Assembly: GCA_023376005.1 (NCBI GenBank)
Contig: CM042145.1
Location: forward strand, 15,374,482-15,438,481
Direction: 5' to 3'
DNA length: 64,000 bases
Source: Doryteuthis pealeii
Taxonomy: Eukaryota > Mollusca > Cephalopoda > Myopsida > Loliginidae
Positions 42,560 through 54,782 of the stretch are shown in pieces (positions within the stretch are counted from its first letter, which is position 1; each line of letters opens with the position of its first letter). A program made the translations under genes and the position numbers. Under the pieces are notes generated by a model. The model searched no databases and was not told where the DNA came from. It worked only from the letters and a program-made list of their open reading frames with translations.

Positions 42560-42785
42560 GGACCATATGACCTTTAGGCACCCCTTTTCCGATCTCGATT
42601 CATAAGGACATGTTTTTCATTTACACCGTCAAAATCCGGTTTTTTTGTTAACAGACGATTTTTAGAGTTTTTTTTTTATTATAAAACTAACCCCTAAACA
42701 AACAACCAGATTTTGACGGTGTAAATGAAAAACATGTCCTTTTGAATCGAGATCGGAAAAGGGGTGCCTAAAGGTCATATGGTCA
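42560..42785. mobile_element. Palindromic MITE with 8-bp target duplication
   Basis: Arms of about 85 bp pair almost perfectly: 'accatatgacctttaggca' against 'tgcctaaaggtcatatggt'. TAATTTTA occurs on both sides (42552-42559, 42786-42793). No relation to the GGTAAT family ends. Confidence 0.8.
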
Positions 42786-42888
42786 TAATTTTATACAAAT
42801 GGAGATGAAAATGCATTTAATATTCTTGATCTTATCAATGTCAAAACGCAATTGGAATAAGCTTTAAAAAAACGTTCTCTCAATGTAA

Positions 42889-43112
42889 GTCGTCGGGGTG
42901 GCCTAAAGTCGGTATCAGCCAATCAGCGAGGGAGTCTATCCCCTTTCACTAGCGCTAGACAAGCAGATTGTTTTTGCGTCTAAGCTGGAGCGCCACACCT
43001 ATCATCAGCTCCCTACTTTACCGCACAGATCCCTGTGCTACTCATATGCTGAGTTGGCGGGGCCGGTATCGAACTAAGAACCTTGCGGTTTCTAGCCGAA
43101 CGGTCTACATAG
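42889..43112 (-). repeat. SINE family A
   Basis: Body 'gtcgtcggggtggcctaaag' to a tRNA-like head with B box 'ggttcttagttcgatacc' on the minus strand. Confidence 0.8.
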
Positions 43113-43221
43113 GGAAATGTTAAATAATTATCTCCCATAGATAATTTGCATATCTGATGGGGGGGGGGAGGGTCACATGATAGTTAAAAAAAAACATTCT
43201 TGACCTTTTTTCTGGTCTTAG

Positions 43222-43655
43222 AACAATCATCATCATCATCATCCTGTCGCGCTAACAGCATGGATATCCATAACAACCTCTCGCCATCCTTCCCTATCAT
43301 TCATTGCCTCCAGGAGGTCCTCTGTGCAGCATCCAGTATCCGCGCAGAGCTGATCTATGTACGTCTTTGCTGGGCGACCCACTCTGGTGCGCCCATGTGT
43401 TGGCTTCCACAGAAGAACATCACTTATGAGTTCATCCTTGCTTCTCCAGCAGTGCGTGGCTTGTTACCTCACACAGATGGTTTGTGTGATATGGGGCAGG
43501 TGGCCATACAGCTGTTTTCTCGTGGGTGTTGTTTTCACATCTTGTTTAATATTGCACGCAGCATTTTCGTGCAAGTCCCGTCTAGCTTATTCTCCAGGCG
43601 CTTTGTTAGAGTCCAGGTAGTGCAGCCGTACAGTAACACTGATACAACTAAAAAA
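43222..43655 (-). pseudogene. LINE ORF2 C-terminal fragment with (GAT)n tail
   Basis: Minus-strand reading gives VSVLLYGCTTWTLTKRLENK, KMLRAILNK, EARMNS and MDDREG-type end segments of a non-LTR retrotransposon polyprotein, with stops and frame changes. The (ATC)n tract at 43226-43242 marks its 3' terminus, as in the relic at 25615. It ends about 115 bp before the 85-bp satellite. Confidence 0.75.
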
Positions 43656-43770
43656 GAAAAAAAATTCTTCCAAGTTTTGAACAATAGATGTTGTATATTG
43701 ATAAGTACCATCGTTTTTTAGACGGTTAGTGTGATTGATGCTCTGTAACCTCGAGCTGACCCGAACCCTT

Positions 43771-46700
43771 TCGGTTACGAAGACTGTGGGAACGGAAGGT
43801 TCAGTTAGCTGAGAGTTAGTTAAGCTGGAGATATCGTAATGTAAGCACGTACCTTTCGGTTACGAAGACTGTGGGAACGGAAGGTTCAGTTAGCTGAGAG
43901 TTAGTTAAGCTGGAGATATCGTAATGTAAGCACGTACCTTTCGGTTACGAAGACGGTGGGAACGGAAGGTTCAGTTAGCTGAGAGTTAGTTAAGCTGGAG
44001 ATATCGTAACGTAAGCACGTACCTTTCGGTTACGAAGACTGTGGGAACGGAAGGTTCAGTTAGCTGAGAGTTAGTTAAGCTGGAGATATCGTAATGTAAG
44101 CACGTACCTTTCGGTTACGAAGACGGTGGGAACGGAAGGTTCAGTTAGCTGAGAGTTAGTTAAGCTGGAGATATCGTAATGTAAGCACGTACCTTTCGGT
44201 TACGAAGACGGTGGGAACGGAAGGTTCAGTTAGCTGAGAGTTAGTTAAGCTGGAGATATCGTAACGTAAGCACGTACCTTTCGGTTACGAAGACTGTGGG
44301 AACGGAAGGTTCAGTTAGCTGAGAGTTAGTTAAGCTGGAGATATCGTAATGTAAGCACGTACCTTTCGGTTACGAAGACGGTGGGAACGGAAGGTTCAGT
44401 TAGCTGAGAGTTAGTTAAGCTGGAGATATCGTAACGTAAGCACGTACCTTTCGGTTACGAAGACTGTGGGAACGGAAGGTTCAGTTAGCTGAGAGTTAGT
44501 TAAGCTGGAGATATCGTAATGTAAGCACGTACCTTTCGGTTACGAAGACGGTGGGAACGGAAGGTTCAGTTAGCTGAGAGTTAGTTAAGCTGGAGATATC
44601 GTAACGTAAGCACGTACCTTTCGGTTACGAAGACTGTGGGAACGGAAGGTTCAGTTAGCTGAGAGTTAGTTAAGCTGGAGATATCGTAATGTAAGCACGT
44701 ACCTTTCGGTTACGAAGACGGTGGGAACGGAAGGTTCAGTTAGCTGAGAGTTAGTTAAGCTGGAGATATCGTAATGTAAGCACGTACCTTTCGGTTACGA
44801 AGACGGTGGGAACGGAAGGTTCAGTTAGCTGAGAGTTAGTTAAGCTGGAGATATCGTAATGTAAGCACGTACCTTTCGGTTACGAAGACTGTGGGAACGG
44901 AAGGTTCAGTTAGCTGAGAGTTAGTTAAGCTGGAGATATCGTAATGTAAGCACGTACCTTTCGGTTACGAAGACGGTGGGAACGGAAGGTTCAGTTAGCT
45001 GAGAGTTAGTTAAGCTGGAGATATCGTAACGTAAGCACGTACCTTTCGGTTACGAAGACTGTGGGAACGGAAGGTTCAGTTAGCTGAGAGTTAGTTAAGC
45101 TGGAGATATCGTAATGTAAGCACGTACCTTTCGGTTACGAAGACGGTGGGAACGGAAGGTTCAGTTAGCTGAGAGTTAGTTAAGCTGGAGATATCGTAAT
45201 GTAAGCACGTACCTTTCGGTTACGAAGACTGTGGGAACGGAAGGTTCAGTTAGCTGAGAGTTAGTTAAGCTGGAGATATCGTAATGTAAGCACGTACCTT
45301 TCGGTTACGAAGACGGTGGGAACGGAAGGTTCAGTTAGCTGAGAGTTAGTTAAGCTGGAGATATCGTAATGTAAGCACGTACCTTTCGGTTACGAAGACG
45401 GTGGGAACGGAAGGTTCAGTTAGCTGAGAGTTAGTTAAGCTGGAGATATCGTAATGTAAGCACGTAGTTACTGTGGGAACGGAAGGTTCAGTTAGCTGAG
45501 AGTTAGTTAAGCTGGAGATATCGTAATGTAAGCACGTACCTTTCGGTTACGAAGACGGTGGGAACGGAAGGTTCAGTTAGCTGAGAGTTAGTTAAGCTGG
45601 AGATATCGTAATGTAAGCACGTACCTTTCGGTTACGAAGACGGTGGGAACGGAAGGTTCAGTTAGCTGAGAGTTAGTTAAGCTGGAGATATCGTAATGTA
45701 AGCACGTACCTTTCGGTTACGAAGACTGTGGGAACGGAAGGTTCAGTTAGCTGAGAGTTAGTTAAGCTGGAGATATCGTAATGTAAGCACGTACCTTTCG
45801 GTTACGAAGACGGTGGGAACGGAAGGTTCAGTTAGCTGAGAGTTAGTTAAGCTGGAGATATCGTAATGTAAGCACGTACCTTTCGGTTACGAAGACGGTG
45901 GGAACGGAAGGTTCAGTTAGCTGAGAGTTAGTTAAGCTGGAGATATCGTAATGTAAGCACGTACCTTTCGGTTACGAAGACTGTGGGAACGGAAGGTTCA
46001 GTTAGCTGAGAGTTAGTTAAGCTGGAGATATCGTAATGTAAGCACGTACCTTTCGGTTACGAAGACGGTGGGAACGGAAGGTTCAGTTAGCTGAGAGTTA
46101 GTTAAGCTGGAGATATCGTAACGTAAGCACGTACCTTTCGGTTACGAAGACTGTGGGAACGGAAGGTTCAGTTAGCTGAGAGTTAGTTAAGCTGGAGATA
46201 TCGTAATGTAAGCACGTACCTTTCGGTTACGAAGACGGTGGGAACGGAAGGTTCAGTTAGCTGAGAGTTAGTTAAGCTGGAGATATCGTAATGTAAGCAC
46301 GTACCTTTCGGTTACGAAGACGGTGGGAACGGAAGGTTCAGTTAGCTGAGAGTTAGTTAAGCTGGAGATATCGTAACGTAAGCACGTACCTTTCGGTTAC
46401 GAAGACTGTGGGAACGGAAGGTTCAGTTAGCTGAGAGTTAGTTAAGCTGGAGATATCGTAATGTAAGCACGTACCTTTCGGTTACGAAGACGGTGGGAAC
46501 GGAAGGTTCAGTTAGCTGAGAGTTAGTTAAGCTGGAGATATCGTAATGTAAGCACGTACCTTTCGGTTACGAAGACTGTGGGAACGGAAGGTTCAGTTAG
46601 CTGAGAGTTAGTTAAGCTGGAGATATCGTAATGTAAGCACGTACCTTTCGGTTACGAAGACGGTGGGAACGGAAGGTTCAGTTAGCTGAGAGTTAGTTAA

Positions 46701-49700
46701 GCTGGAGATATCGTAATGTAAGCACGTACCTTTCGGTTACGAAGACGGTGGGAACGGAAGGTTCAGTTAGCTGAGAGTTAGTTAAGCTGGAGATATCGTA
46801 ATGTAAGCACGTACCTTTCGGTTACGAAGACTGTGGGAACGGAAGGTTCAGTTAGCTGAGAGTTAGTTAAGCTGGAGATATCGTAATGTAAGCACGTACC
46901 TTTCGGTTACGAAGACGGTGGGAACGGAAGGTTCAGTTAGCTGAGAGTTAGTTAAGCTGGAGATATCGTAACGTAAGCACGTACCTTTCGGTTACGAAGA
47001 CTGTGGGAACGGAAGGTTCAGTTAGCTGAGAGTTAGTTAAGCTGGAGATATCGTAATGTAAGCACGTACCTTTCGGTTACGAAGACGGTGGGAACGGAAG
47101 GTTCAGTTAGCTGAGAGTTAGTTAAGCTGGAGATATCGTAAGTAAGCACGTACCTTTCGGTTACGAAGACGGTGGGAACGGAAGGTTCAGTTAGCTGAGA
47201 GTTAGTTAAGCTGGAGATATCGTAATGTAAGCACGTACCTTTCGGTTACGAAGACTGTGGGAACGGAAGGTTCAGTTAGCTGAGAGTTAGTTAAGCTGGA
47301 GATATCGTAATGTAAGCACGTACCTTTCGGTTACGAAGACGGGAACGGAAGGTTCAGTTAGCTGAGAGTTAGTTAAGCTGGAGATATCGTAATGTAAGCA
47401 CGTACCTTTCGGTTACGAAGACGTGGGAACGGAAGGTTCAGTTAGCTGAGAGTTAGTTAAGCTGGAGATATCGTAATGTAAGCACGTACCTTTCGGTTAC
47501 GAAGACGGTGGGAACGGAAGGTTCAGTTAGCTGAGAGTTAGTTAAGCTGGAGATATCGTAATGTAAGCACGTACCTTTCGGTTACGAAGACGGTGGGAAC
47601 GGAAGGTTCAGTTAGCTGAGAGTTAGTTAAGCTGGAGATATCGTAACGTAAGCACGTACCTTTCGGTTACGAAGACTGTGGGAACGGAAGGTTCAGTTAG
47701 CTGAGAGTTAGTTAAGCTGGAGATATCGTAATGTAAGCACGTACCTTTCGGTTACGAAGACGGTGGGAACGGAAGGTTCAGTTAGCTGAGAGTTAGTTAA
47801 GCTGGAGATATCGTAACGTAAGCACGTACCTTTCGGTTACGAAGACTGTGGGAACGGAAGGTTCAGTTAGCTGAGAGTTAGTTAAGCTGGAGATATCGTA
47901 ATGTAAGCACGTACCTTTCGGTTACGAAGACGGTGGGAACGGAAGGTTCAGTTAGCTGAGAGTTAGTTAAGCTGGAGATATCGTAATGTAAGCACGTACC
48001 TTTCGGTTACGAAGACGGTGGGAACGGAAGGTTCAGTTAGCTGAGAGTTAGTTAAGCTGGAGATATCGTAATGTAAGCACGTACCTTTCGGTTACGAAGA
48101 CTGTGGGAACGGAAGGTTCAGTTAGCTGAGAGTTAGTTAAGCTGGAGATATCGTAATGTAAGCACGTACCTTTCGGTTACGAAGACGGTGGGAACGGAAG
48201 GTTCAGTTAGCTGAGAGTTAGTTAAGCTGGAGATATCGTAATGTAAGCACGTACCTTTCGGTTACGAAGACGGTGGGAACGGAAGGTTCAGTTAGCTGAG
48301 AGTTAGTTAAGCTGGAGATATCGTAACGTAAGCACGCGGTTACGAAGAAGTTAGCTAGTTAAGCTGGAGATATCGTAATGTAAGCACGTACCTTTCGGTT
48401 ACGAAGACGGTGGGAACGGAAGGTTCAGTTAGCTGAGAGTTAGTTAAGCTGGAGATATCGTAATGTAAGCACGTACCTTTCGGTTACGAAGACGGGGAAC
48501 GGAAGGTTCAGTTAGCTGAGAGTTAGTTAAGCTGGAGATATCGTAATGTAAGCACGTACCTTTCGGTTACGAAGACGGTGGGAACGGAAGGTTCAGTTAG
48601 CTGAGAGTTAGTTAAGCTGGAGATATCGTAACGTAAGCACGTACCTTTCGGTTACGAAGACTGTGGGAACGGAAGGTTCAGTTAGCTGAGAGTTAGTTAA
48701 GCTGGAGATATCGTAATGTAAGCACGTACCTTTCGGTTACGAAGACGGTGGGAACGGAAGGTTCAGTTAGCTGAGAGTTAGTTAAGCTGGAGATATCGTA
48801 ATGTAAGCACGTACCTTTCGGTTACGAAGACTGTGGAACGGAAGGTTCAGTTAGCTGAGAGTTAGTTAAGCTGGAGATATCGTAATGTAAGCACGTACCT
48901 TTCGGTTACGAAGACGGTGGGAACGGAAGGTTCAGTTAGCTGAGAGTTAGTTAAGCTGGAGATATCGTAATGTAAGCACGTACCTTTCGGTTACGAAGAC
49001 GGTGGGAACGGAAGGTTCAGTTAGCTGAGAGTTAGTTAAGCTGGAGATATCGTAACGTAAGCACGTACCTTTCGGTTACGAAGACTGTGGGAACGGAAGG
49101 TTCAGTTAGCTGAGAGTTAGTTAAGCTGGAGATATCGTAATGTAAGCACGTACCTTTCGGTTACGAAGACGGTGGGAACGGAAGGTTCAGTTAGCTGAGA
49201 GTTAGTTAAGCTGGAGATATCGTAACGTAAGCACGTACCTTTCGGTTACGAAGACTGTGGGAACGGAAGGTTCAGTTAGCTGAGAGTTAGTTAAGCTGGA
49301 GATATCGTAATGTAAGCACGTACCTTTCGGTTACGAAGACGGTGGGAACGGAAGGTTCAGTTAGCTGAGAGTTAGTTAAGCTGGAGATATCGTAATGTAA
49401 GCACGTACCTTTCGGTTACGAAGACTGTGGGAACGGAAGGTTCAGTTAGCTGAGAGTTAGTTAAGCTGGAGATATCGTAATGTAAGCACGTACCTTTCGG
49501 TTACGAAGACGGTGGGAACGGAAGGTTCAGTTAGCTGAGAGTTAGTTAAGCTGGAGATATCGTAATGTAAGCACGTACCTTTCGGTTACGAAGAGAACGG
49601 AAGTTCAGTTAGCTGAGAGTTAGTTAAGCTGGAGATATCGTAACGTAAGCACGTACCTTTCGGTTACGAAGACTGTGGGAACGGAAGGTTCAGTTAGCTG

Positions 49701-50334
49701 AGAGTTAGTTAAGCTGGAGATATCGTAATGTAAGCACGTACCTTTCGGTTACGAAGACGGTGGGAACGGAAGGTTCAGTTAGCTGAGAGTTAGTTAAGCT
49801 GGAGATATCGTAATGTAAGCACGTACCTTTCGGTTACGAAGACGGTGGGAACGGAAGGTTCAGTTAGCTGAGAGTTAGTTAAGCTGGAGATATCGTAATG
49901 TAAGCACGTACCTTTCGGTTACGAAGACGGTGGAACGGAAGGTTCAGTTAGCTGAGAGTTAGTTAAGCTGGAGATATCGTAATGTAAGCACGTACCTTTC
50001 GGTTACGAAGACTGTGGGAACGGAAGGTTCAGTTAGCTGAGAGTTAGTTAAGCTGGAGATATCGTAATGTAAGCACGTACCTTTCGGTTACGAAGACTGT
50101 GGGAACGGAAGGTTCAGTTAGCTGAGAGTTAGTTAAGCTGGAGATATCGTAACGTAAGCACGTACCTTTCGGTTACGAAGACTGTGGGAACGGAAGGTTC
50201 AGTTAGCTGAGAGTTAGTTAAGCTGGAGATATCGTAATGTAAGCACGTACCTTTCGGTTACGAAGACTGTGGGAACGGAAGGTTCAGTTAGCTGAGATTT
50301 AGTTAAGCCAGAGATATCGTAATGTAAGCACGTA
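43771..50334. repeat. 85-bp satellite array, about 77 units
   Basis: The unit runs 'acctttcggttacgaagac', 'gtgggaacggaaggttcag', 'ttagctgagagttagttaag', 'ctggagatatcgtaatgtaa', 'gcacgt'. Length over period gives about 77 copies. Identity is very high; most variation is at two sites: gacTgtg/gacGgtg and gtaaTg/gtaaCg. A few units are shortened (near 45466, 47340, 48335, 49595). No long frame spans it. Confidence 0.97.
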
Positions 50335-50464
50335 CCGGTTTTGCTTCCCTCATGCAGTTGAGGATCCTAGCTAGAGAATTCTGGTTTTGACTTAATAAAA
50401 TATGTGATCACAAAATATATGCCTTGCTTTGTCTCTGAGAGAACTGTGACGGAGAACGAAAAAG

Positions 50465-50730
50465 AGCAAGACTTTGTCTTGCCTGCCGGGATCGAACCCG
50501 CGTCCTCCCGCATGCAAAAACAAATGCGATTTAGGCACTGGATGGACGCGAGGTGCAATTCAGGTGCCCGGATGTTGGTGCCTACACGCGGCCATCCGAA
50601 TGCACGTGAATTGTGCGTTGCACGGACGCGAGGTTCGACTGATGTGCCCGGATGTTGGGGGACTGTGCCCATAAAAACCAAGTGAGTGGAGCACTGGGCA
50701 GTTGACCGACGCGAGGCAGCGACGATGCGC
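50465..50730. repeat. tRNA-like fragment and short CpG-rich tandem repeat
   Basis: The minus strand at 50480-50512 reads 'gggaggacgcgggttcgatc' then 'ccggcaggc', like a tRNA T-arm and acceptor half. Next to it, GACGCGAGG recurs three times (near 50546, 50625, 50709), the first two followed by 'gtgcccggatgttgg'. No complete tRNA can be folded. Confidence 0.5.
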
Positions 50731-50846
50731 TTTGTGAACAACAAAAAAATTGATTTTTATTCAACAAAAGAACTTATGGCAGCCTTGGCGAAATCAGACC
50801 AGCATCTTGAAGAACCAGACTAGTCAACAATATATATCCCTACATA

Positions 50847-51297
50847 GGTAATTTTCACCTTTAGTTGTTAAAATTACTAGCATAAAATTGTGCGTGTGCA
50901 TTATATGAAATGAACTTAATTGTTATTAAGAACACATTTTATGATACTTTTGTATTAAAGCCTGCAGTTGTATTGTTTTTGAAAAGTTTCTAAGATTTGT
51001 GTATTTCGCACGAACTTTCAAAATGGCTACCGGCTTGTTTCAAAGTGAAAGTCAGTTGGCTAAATTCCTAGCATAAAATTATCTGAAATGAACTTAATTG
51101 TTATTAAGGACACATTTTATGATATTTTTGTGTTAAAGCATGCAGTTGTATTGTTTTCGAAAAAGTTTCTAAGTTTTGTTTATTTCGCACGGAGACTTTC
51201 AAAATAGCTACCTGCTTGGTTCAAAGTGAAAGTCAAGGGAGGTTACTCTAATTGCCTTATTTGCTAGGAATTTTAACAACTAAAGGTGAAAATTACC
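50847..51297. mobile_element. MITE of the GGTAAT family with 8-bp target duplication
   Basis: Inverted ends 'ggtaattttcacctttagtt' and 'aactaaaggtgaaaattacc', with CCTACATA duplicated on both sides (50839-50846, 51298-51305). A segment of about 170 bp inside is tandemly duplicated ('aaatgaacttaattgttatt' appears twice). It shares 'cacattttatgat' and other interior words with 39793-40197. Confidence 0.85.
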
Positions 51298-51308
51298 CCT
51301 ACATATAC

Positions 51309-51534
51309 TGTTGTAGGTGACTCACCTATGACACGAACATGGACTTACCCAAAGGATATATATTAACAGAGCAAAGCTACTCAAGTGAGAAGTAGCAGAT
51401 ACATGTTCTTCGTGTACGCTGTAACAAGGAAACCTTCCTCAATTGTACATTGACATATTGCTGAATACATCTGTTCCCTACATTTTATCCCCGTGTTGAG
51501 TTATTATTTATTGACCCTTAAACAGGTAATAACA
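51309..51534 (+). mobile_element. Solo LTR of the Gypsy element
   Basis: 226 bp, TGTTGTAGG...ATAACA, about 95% like the LTR at 58923-59147. Perfect 5-bp duplication TATAC on both sides (51304-51308, 51535-51539) proves an independent insertion followed by LTR-LTR recombination, so it is not the 5' LTR of the copy at 56-59 kb. Confidence 0.9.
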
Positions 51535-51890
51535 TATACCTACCTGGATAGTTGGACAATGTCCATCTTTTATCTATGTCCATTTCATCATATATTTCTC
51601 ACCTGTGAGCAATCTGATTTAGTAATATATATTTTTAGATGGTCTTCCCGTCTGCTTCTCTATAGACTCTTTTTCTTCTTCCCTAGCTTGTCCATTTACT
51701 TCCTTCCTTTTTTATATACAATGTGCAGCTTGTAATATTTCTGGCTCAAATTCAAAAGTCTTTCTTTTTAATTTGACGATCATCATGATTATCATATCAT
51801 CAATGCCAATTTGTAACACAATACATTCTGCTTCTTTATGTAATTATAAAAAAAAAACATTTCATAGAGGATTTTTTTGTTGTTGTTAGC
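51535..51890. other. Unassigned stretch
   Basis: Nothing recognised between the solo LTR and the following tandem array. Confidence 0.5.
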
Positions 51891-51891
51891 A

Positions 51892-52905
51892 GCCTTCCGT
51901 CCACGAGAGACGATGGAGTAGTGTCCAAGTGTTTTTTTTAACTACATAGCCTGGGCGGGTTTATATGGAGGATGAACTGTTGCCCATGCAGCAAACCCCC
52001 CTCTCCACACTGCCTTCCGTCCACGAGAGACGATGGAGTAGTGTCCAAGTATTTTTTTAACTACATAGCCTGGGCGGGTTCATATGGAGGATGAGCTGTT
52101 GCCCATGCATCAAATCCCCCCTCTCTGCCTTCCGTCCACGAGAGACGATGGAGTAGTGTCAAAGTGTTTTTTGTTTTTTTTAACTACATAGCCTGGGCGG
52201 GTTCATATGGGGATGAGCTGTTGCCCATGCAGCAAATCTCCCCTCTCTGCCTTCCGTCCACGCGAGACGATGGAGTAGTGTCAAAGTGTTTTTTTGTTTT
52301 GTTTTCTTTTAACTACATAGCCTGGGCGGGTTCATATGGGGGATGGGCTGTTGCCCATGCAGCAAACCCCCCTCTCCACACTGCCTTCCGTCCACGAGAG
52401 ACGATGGAGTAGTGTCAAAGTGTTTTTTTTAACTACATAGCCTGGGCGGGTTCATATGGGAGATGAGCTGTTGCCCATGCAGCAAACCCCCTCTCCACAC
52501 TGCCTTCCGTCCACGAGAGACGATGGAGTAGTGTCAAAGTGTTTTTGTTGTTGTTGTTCTTTTAACTACATAGCCTGGGTGGGTTCATATGGAGGATGAG
52601 CTGTTGCCCATGCAGCAAATCCCCCCTCTCCACACTGCCTTCCGTCCACGAGAGACGATGGAGTAGTGTCAAAGTGTTTTTGTTGTTGTTGTTCTTTTAA
52701 CTACATAGCCTGGGTGGGTTCATATGGAGGATGAGCTGTTGTCCATGCAGCAAATCCCCCCTCTCCACATTGCCTTCCGTCCACGAGAGACGATGGAGTA
52801 GTGTCAAAGTATTTGTTGTTGTTGTTGTTGTTTTTTTAACTACATAGCATGGGCGGGTTCATATGGAGGATGAGCTGTTGCCCATGCAACGAATCCACCC
52901 TCTCC
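51892..52905 (-). repeat. Tandem array derived from a LINE 3' region
   Basis: Eight units of 115-137 bp share 'ccgtccacgagagacgatgg', 'agtagtgtc', 'aactacatagcctggg' and 'gctgttgcccatgca'. Length varies in a T-rich or (TTG)n linker. The word 'gacgatggcatagtgtcc' also follows the LINE zinc finger at 12.5 kb, so the unit probably comes from a LINE 3' UTR read on the minus strand. Confidence 0.75.
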
Positions 52906-53391
52906 ACACTGCCGCTGTGGTCCAAAGGAAAGGTAAGGAATCAATGCAGTTTGGCAATGGTAGTGTCGCAGGAGTTGCTGGATAGCACTGGATTTCAGCA
53001 TTATACCACCTTAGGACTCCGGCTCCGGATTTGTTTTCGGGGTTTACTCCCCTAGACTTTCCTTGAAAGGCAGCAGATGCTTTGTGTCGCACTTTTCCTT
53101 GACTTAGATGGGTTGCCGACCAAGGCTAAGGAACCCCTTCTAACCCATTTGTGTTCCTGAAAAGTTAAATGAGATTAGGGATACGGTATATTTTGCATTT
53201 GTGTATCAGATAAGCAGCCGTACCTTCAGGTCAGTTTTTCAAAAAAAATTTTTATAGGGAACACAAACTGCATTAAAGACAAATATCAATTGGAAATAGT
53301 AAATACCATTTAATCCTATAAACACTGGGCACTCCATATCAGTACCCCCCCCCATCCCAATAGCTGAAACATAACTGAAAATTATTTACAA
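52906..53391. other. Probable continuation of the LINE 3' region, then unassigned
   Basis: 52906-53130 is GC-richer than its surroundings and continues directly from the array; no domain can be read. A C10 run lies near 53345. Confidence 0.35.
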
Positions 53392-53800
53392 CTAGAAGCG
53401 GCCACCTGGCATTGCCAGGGTAGAGTGGGGGATTTTTTAAAAAGTTAGTCCCGCGGATCCATTATTACTCAATTGTGAGTTGGATCCTCGTCGGATGCCC
53501 CATTAAAATACCCATGTAAAAAAAAGACCTTGCATTGATCCAGCCACTCTGAAAATAAACGTTAATGTCTACTATTCAAAATATTAAATGCAAAAAAAAT
53601 ATTCAATCCTGTTATTTAAATTTCATTTTTTAATCTTTTTCACAAATATAAATCAAATCTTTATTATTTTTGCTAAAAAACCAAGCCCTGGTGATATTTA
53701 ATGTGTATATATATTTACTTTGTCGTTAATTGTTTTATTTTCAAAGTTTCCTCCAGACATACACATACACACAACTGCCCTTTATATATGTATATATAGA
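53392..53800 (-). mobile_element. Non-autonomous Helitron (family 2)
   Basis: Minus strand: host A, 'tctatatatacatatataaa', body as at 29997-30382, hairpin 'accctggcaatgccaggt', CTAG and host T. 409 bp, well bounded at both ends. Confidence 0.85.
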
Positions 53801-53874
53801 TCATTGGAAAGCTTGGCAGTAGGGAAGGTATTTTGTTGAGTCCTCACTCTCCAAGGACCAATATTAACATTTTG

Positions 53875-53998
53875 GATCTATGAGAAGTGATGGTAGGTGT
53901 GGCACTTTACCTCAGATTCAAAAATAATCTCCCTGATCAAGTGCTAATGAAAATGGGATAGACTCTCTCTCTCTGGCTAATACCGACAATAGGCCATT
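53875..53998 (+). repeat. SINE family A, 5'-truncated
   Basis: 'gtaggtgtggcactttacct' to 'ataggcca'; the tRNA-like head is missing. Confidence 0.75.
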
Positions 53999-54094
53999 CT
54001 GCAGCTGATATCCATGATTACTAACACTGAACAAAATGGAATGAAAACTCATTTGCACATACAAGAACATTAAACTTTTAATGTATACAATATG

Positions 54095-54385
54095 CATCAT
54101 TGGCATTGCAGTCTTGGAAGACTATATATTTCTTGTGCCCCTGAAGTTATAGCGCCTTCTGTGACTGTGAAGGCCAATGTTCAAAAAACAGCCCCGACCA
54201 CAGATATCACATGTGAAGGCTGTCCCTGAGGATGTTGATGTGCTGGTGCTCTGTTTCCAACCCTTTCTTCTGGACCTCTTGGCTTGATGGTGTTGCGTCA
54301 AGGTGACTTTAACATGAATAGTCTGCTACAGTGAGCCTGCCGCCACCTAGGGCGGTCCTGAGCCGAATTTTCCCACCTGGAAGGG
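54095..54385 (-). pseudogene. LINE C-terminal fragment with C2H2 zinc finger
   Basis: Minus strand encodes FTCDICGRGC then NIGLHSHRRR before a stop, a C2H2 finger at the C-terminus of a non-LTR retrotransposon polyprotein; the fragment at 28545-28800 is a paralogue. 5' part missing. Confidence 0.7.
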
Positions 54386-54436
54386 GGTAATGCCAAAGCA
54401 CCTGATATCATACTTGCAGACATTTGAAGCTGGGGA

Positions 54437-54722
54437 GCGCGCGGTGTAATGGTTAAAGTCATAGGAAATGGACTCGTCGCCCCGAGTTCAAATCCTGGAC
54501 GTGGTAATTGCATTTCACTTAGCGCTAATACCCTTGGGAAAGGTATGAATTCTACATCCCCTCCAGCTATGGGTAAATAGTAGGGCAGACTGGGCTCTTT
54601 AACCTTGGTTAGGCAACCAGTCTAGGAGAAGGAAAACTCTGAATTCAAACCTGTTAAACTCCGCTTAAGAAATTGACCTTGTGTCTCATCTTGCTCGTGC
54701 GGAGGGGTTGGTAAATATATAT
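54437..54722 (+). repeat. SINE family C, best-preserved copy
   Basis: tRNA-like head with A-box-like 'gtgtaatggttaaagtc' and B box 'gagttcaaatcctgg', then the family body ('acccttgggaaaggtatgaa', 'ggttaggcaaccagtctagg') and tail 'gcggaggggttggtaaat' followed by a short (TA)n. Confidence 0.8.
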
Positions 54723-54782
54723 ATTGAAGCTGGGGACAACCAATCTGTCTCTTGTCAGACAAAAGTTCTGCATAGAGGATGC

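Noticed and set aside
43200..43721. 173-codon plus-strand frame
   Set aside because: It is the antisense of a LINE ORF2 fragment whose conserved residues are on the minus strand.
43771..50334. CRISPR-like array
   Set aside because: Units are contiguous with no unique spacers, and the context is eukaryotic; it is a satellite.
50480..50512. tRNA gene on the minus strand
   Set aside because: Only a T-arm and acceptor-like half can be read; no matching 5' half, D-arm or anticodon arm.
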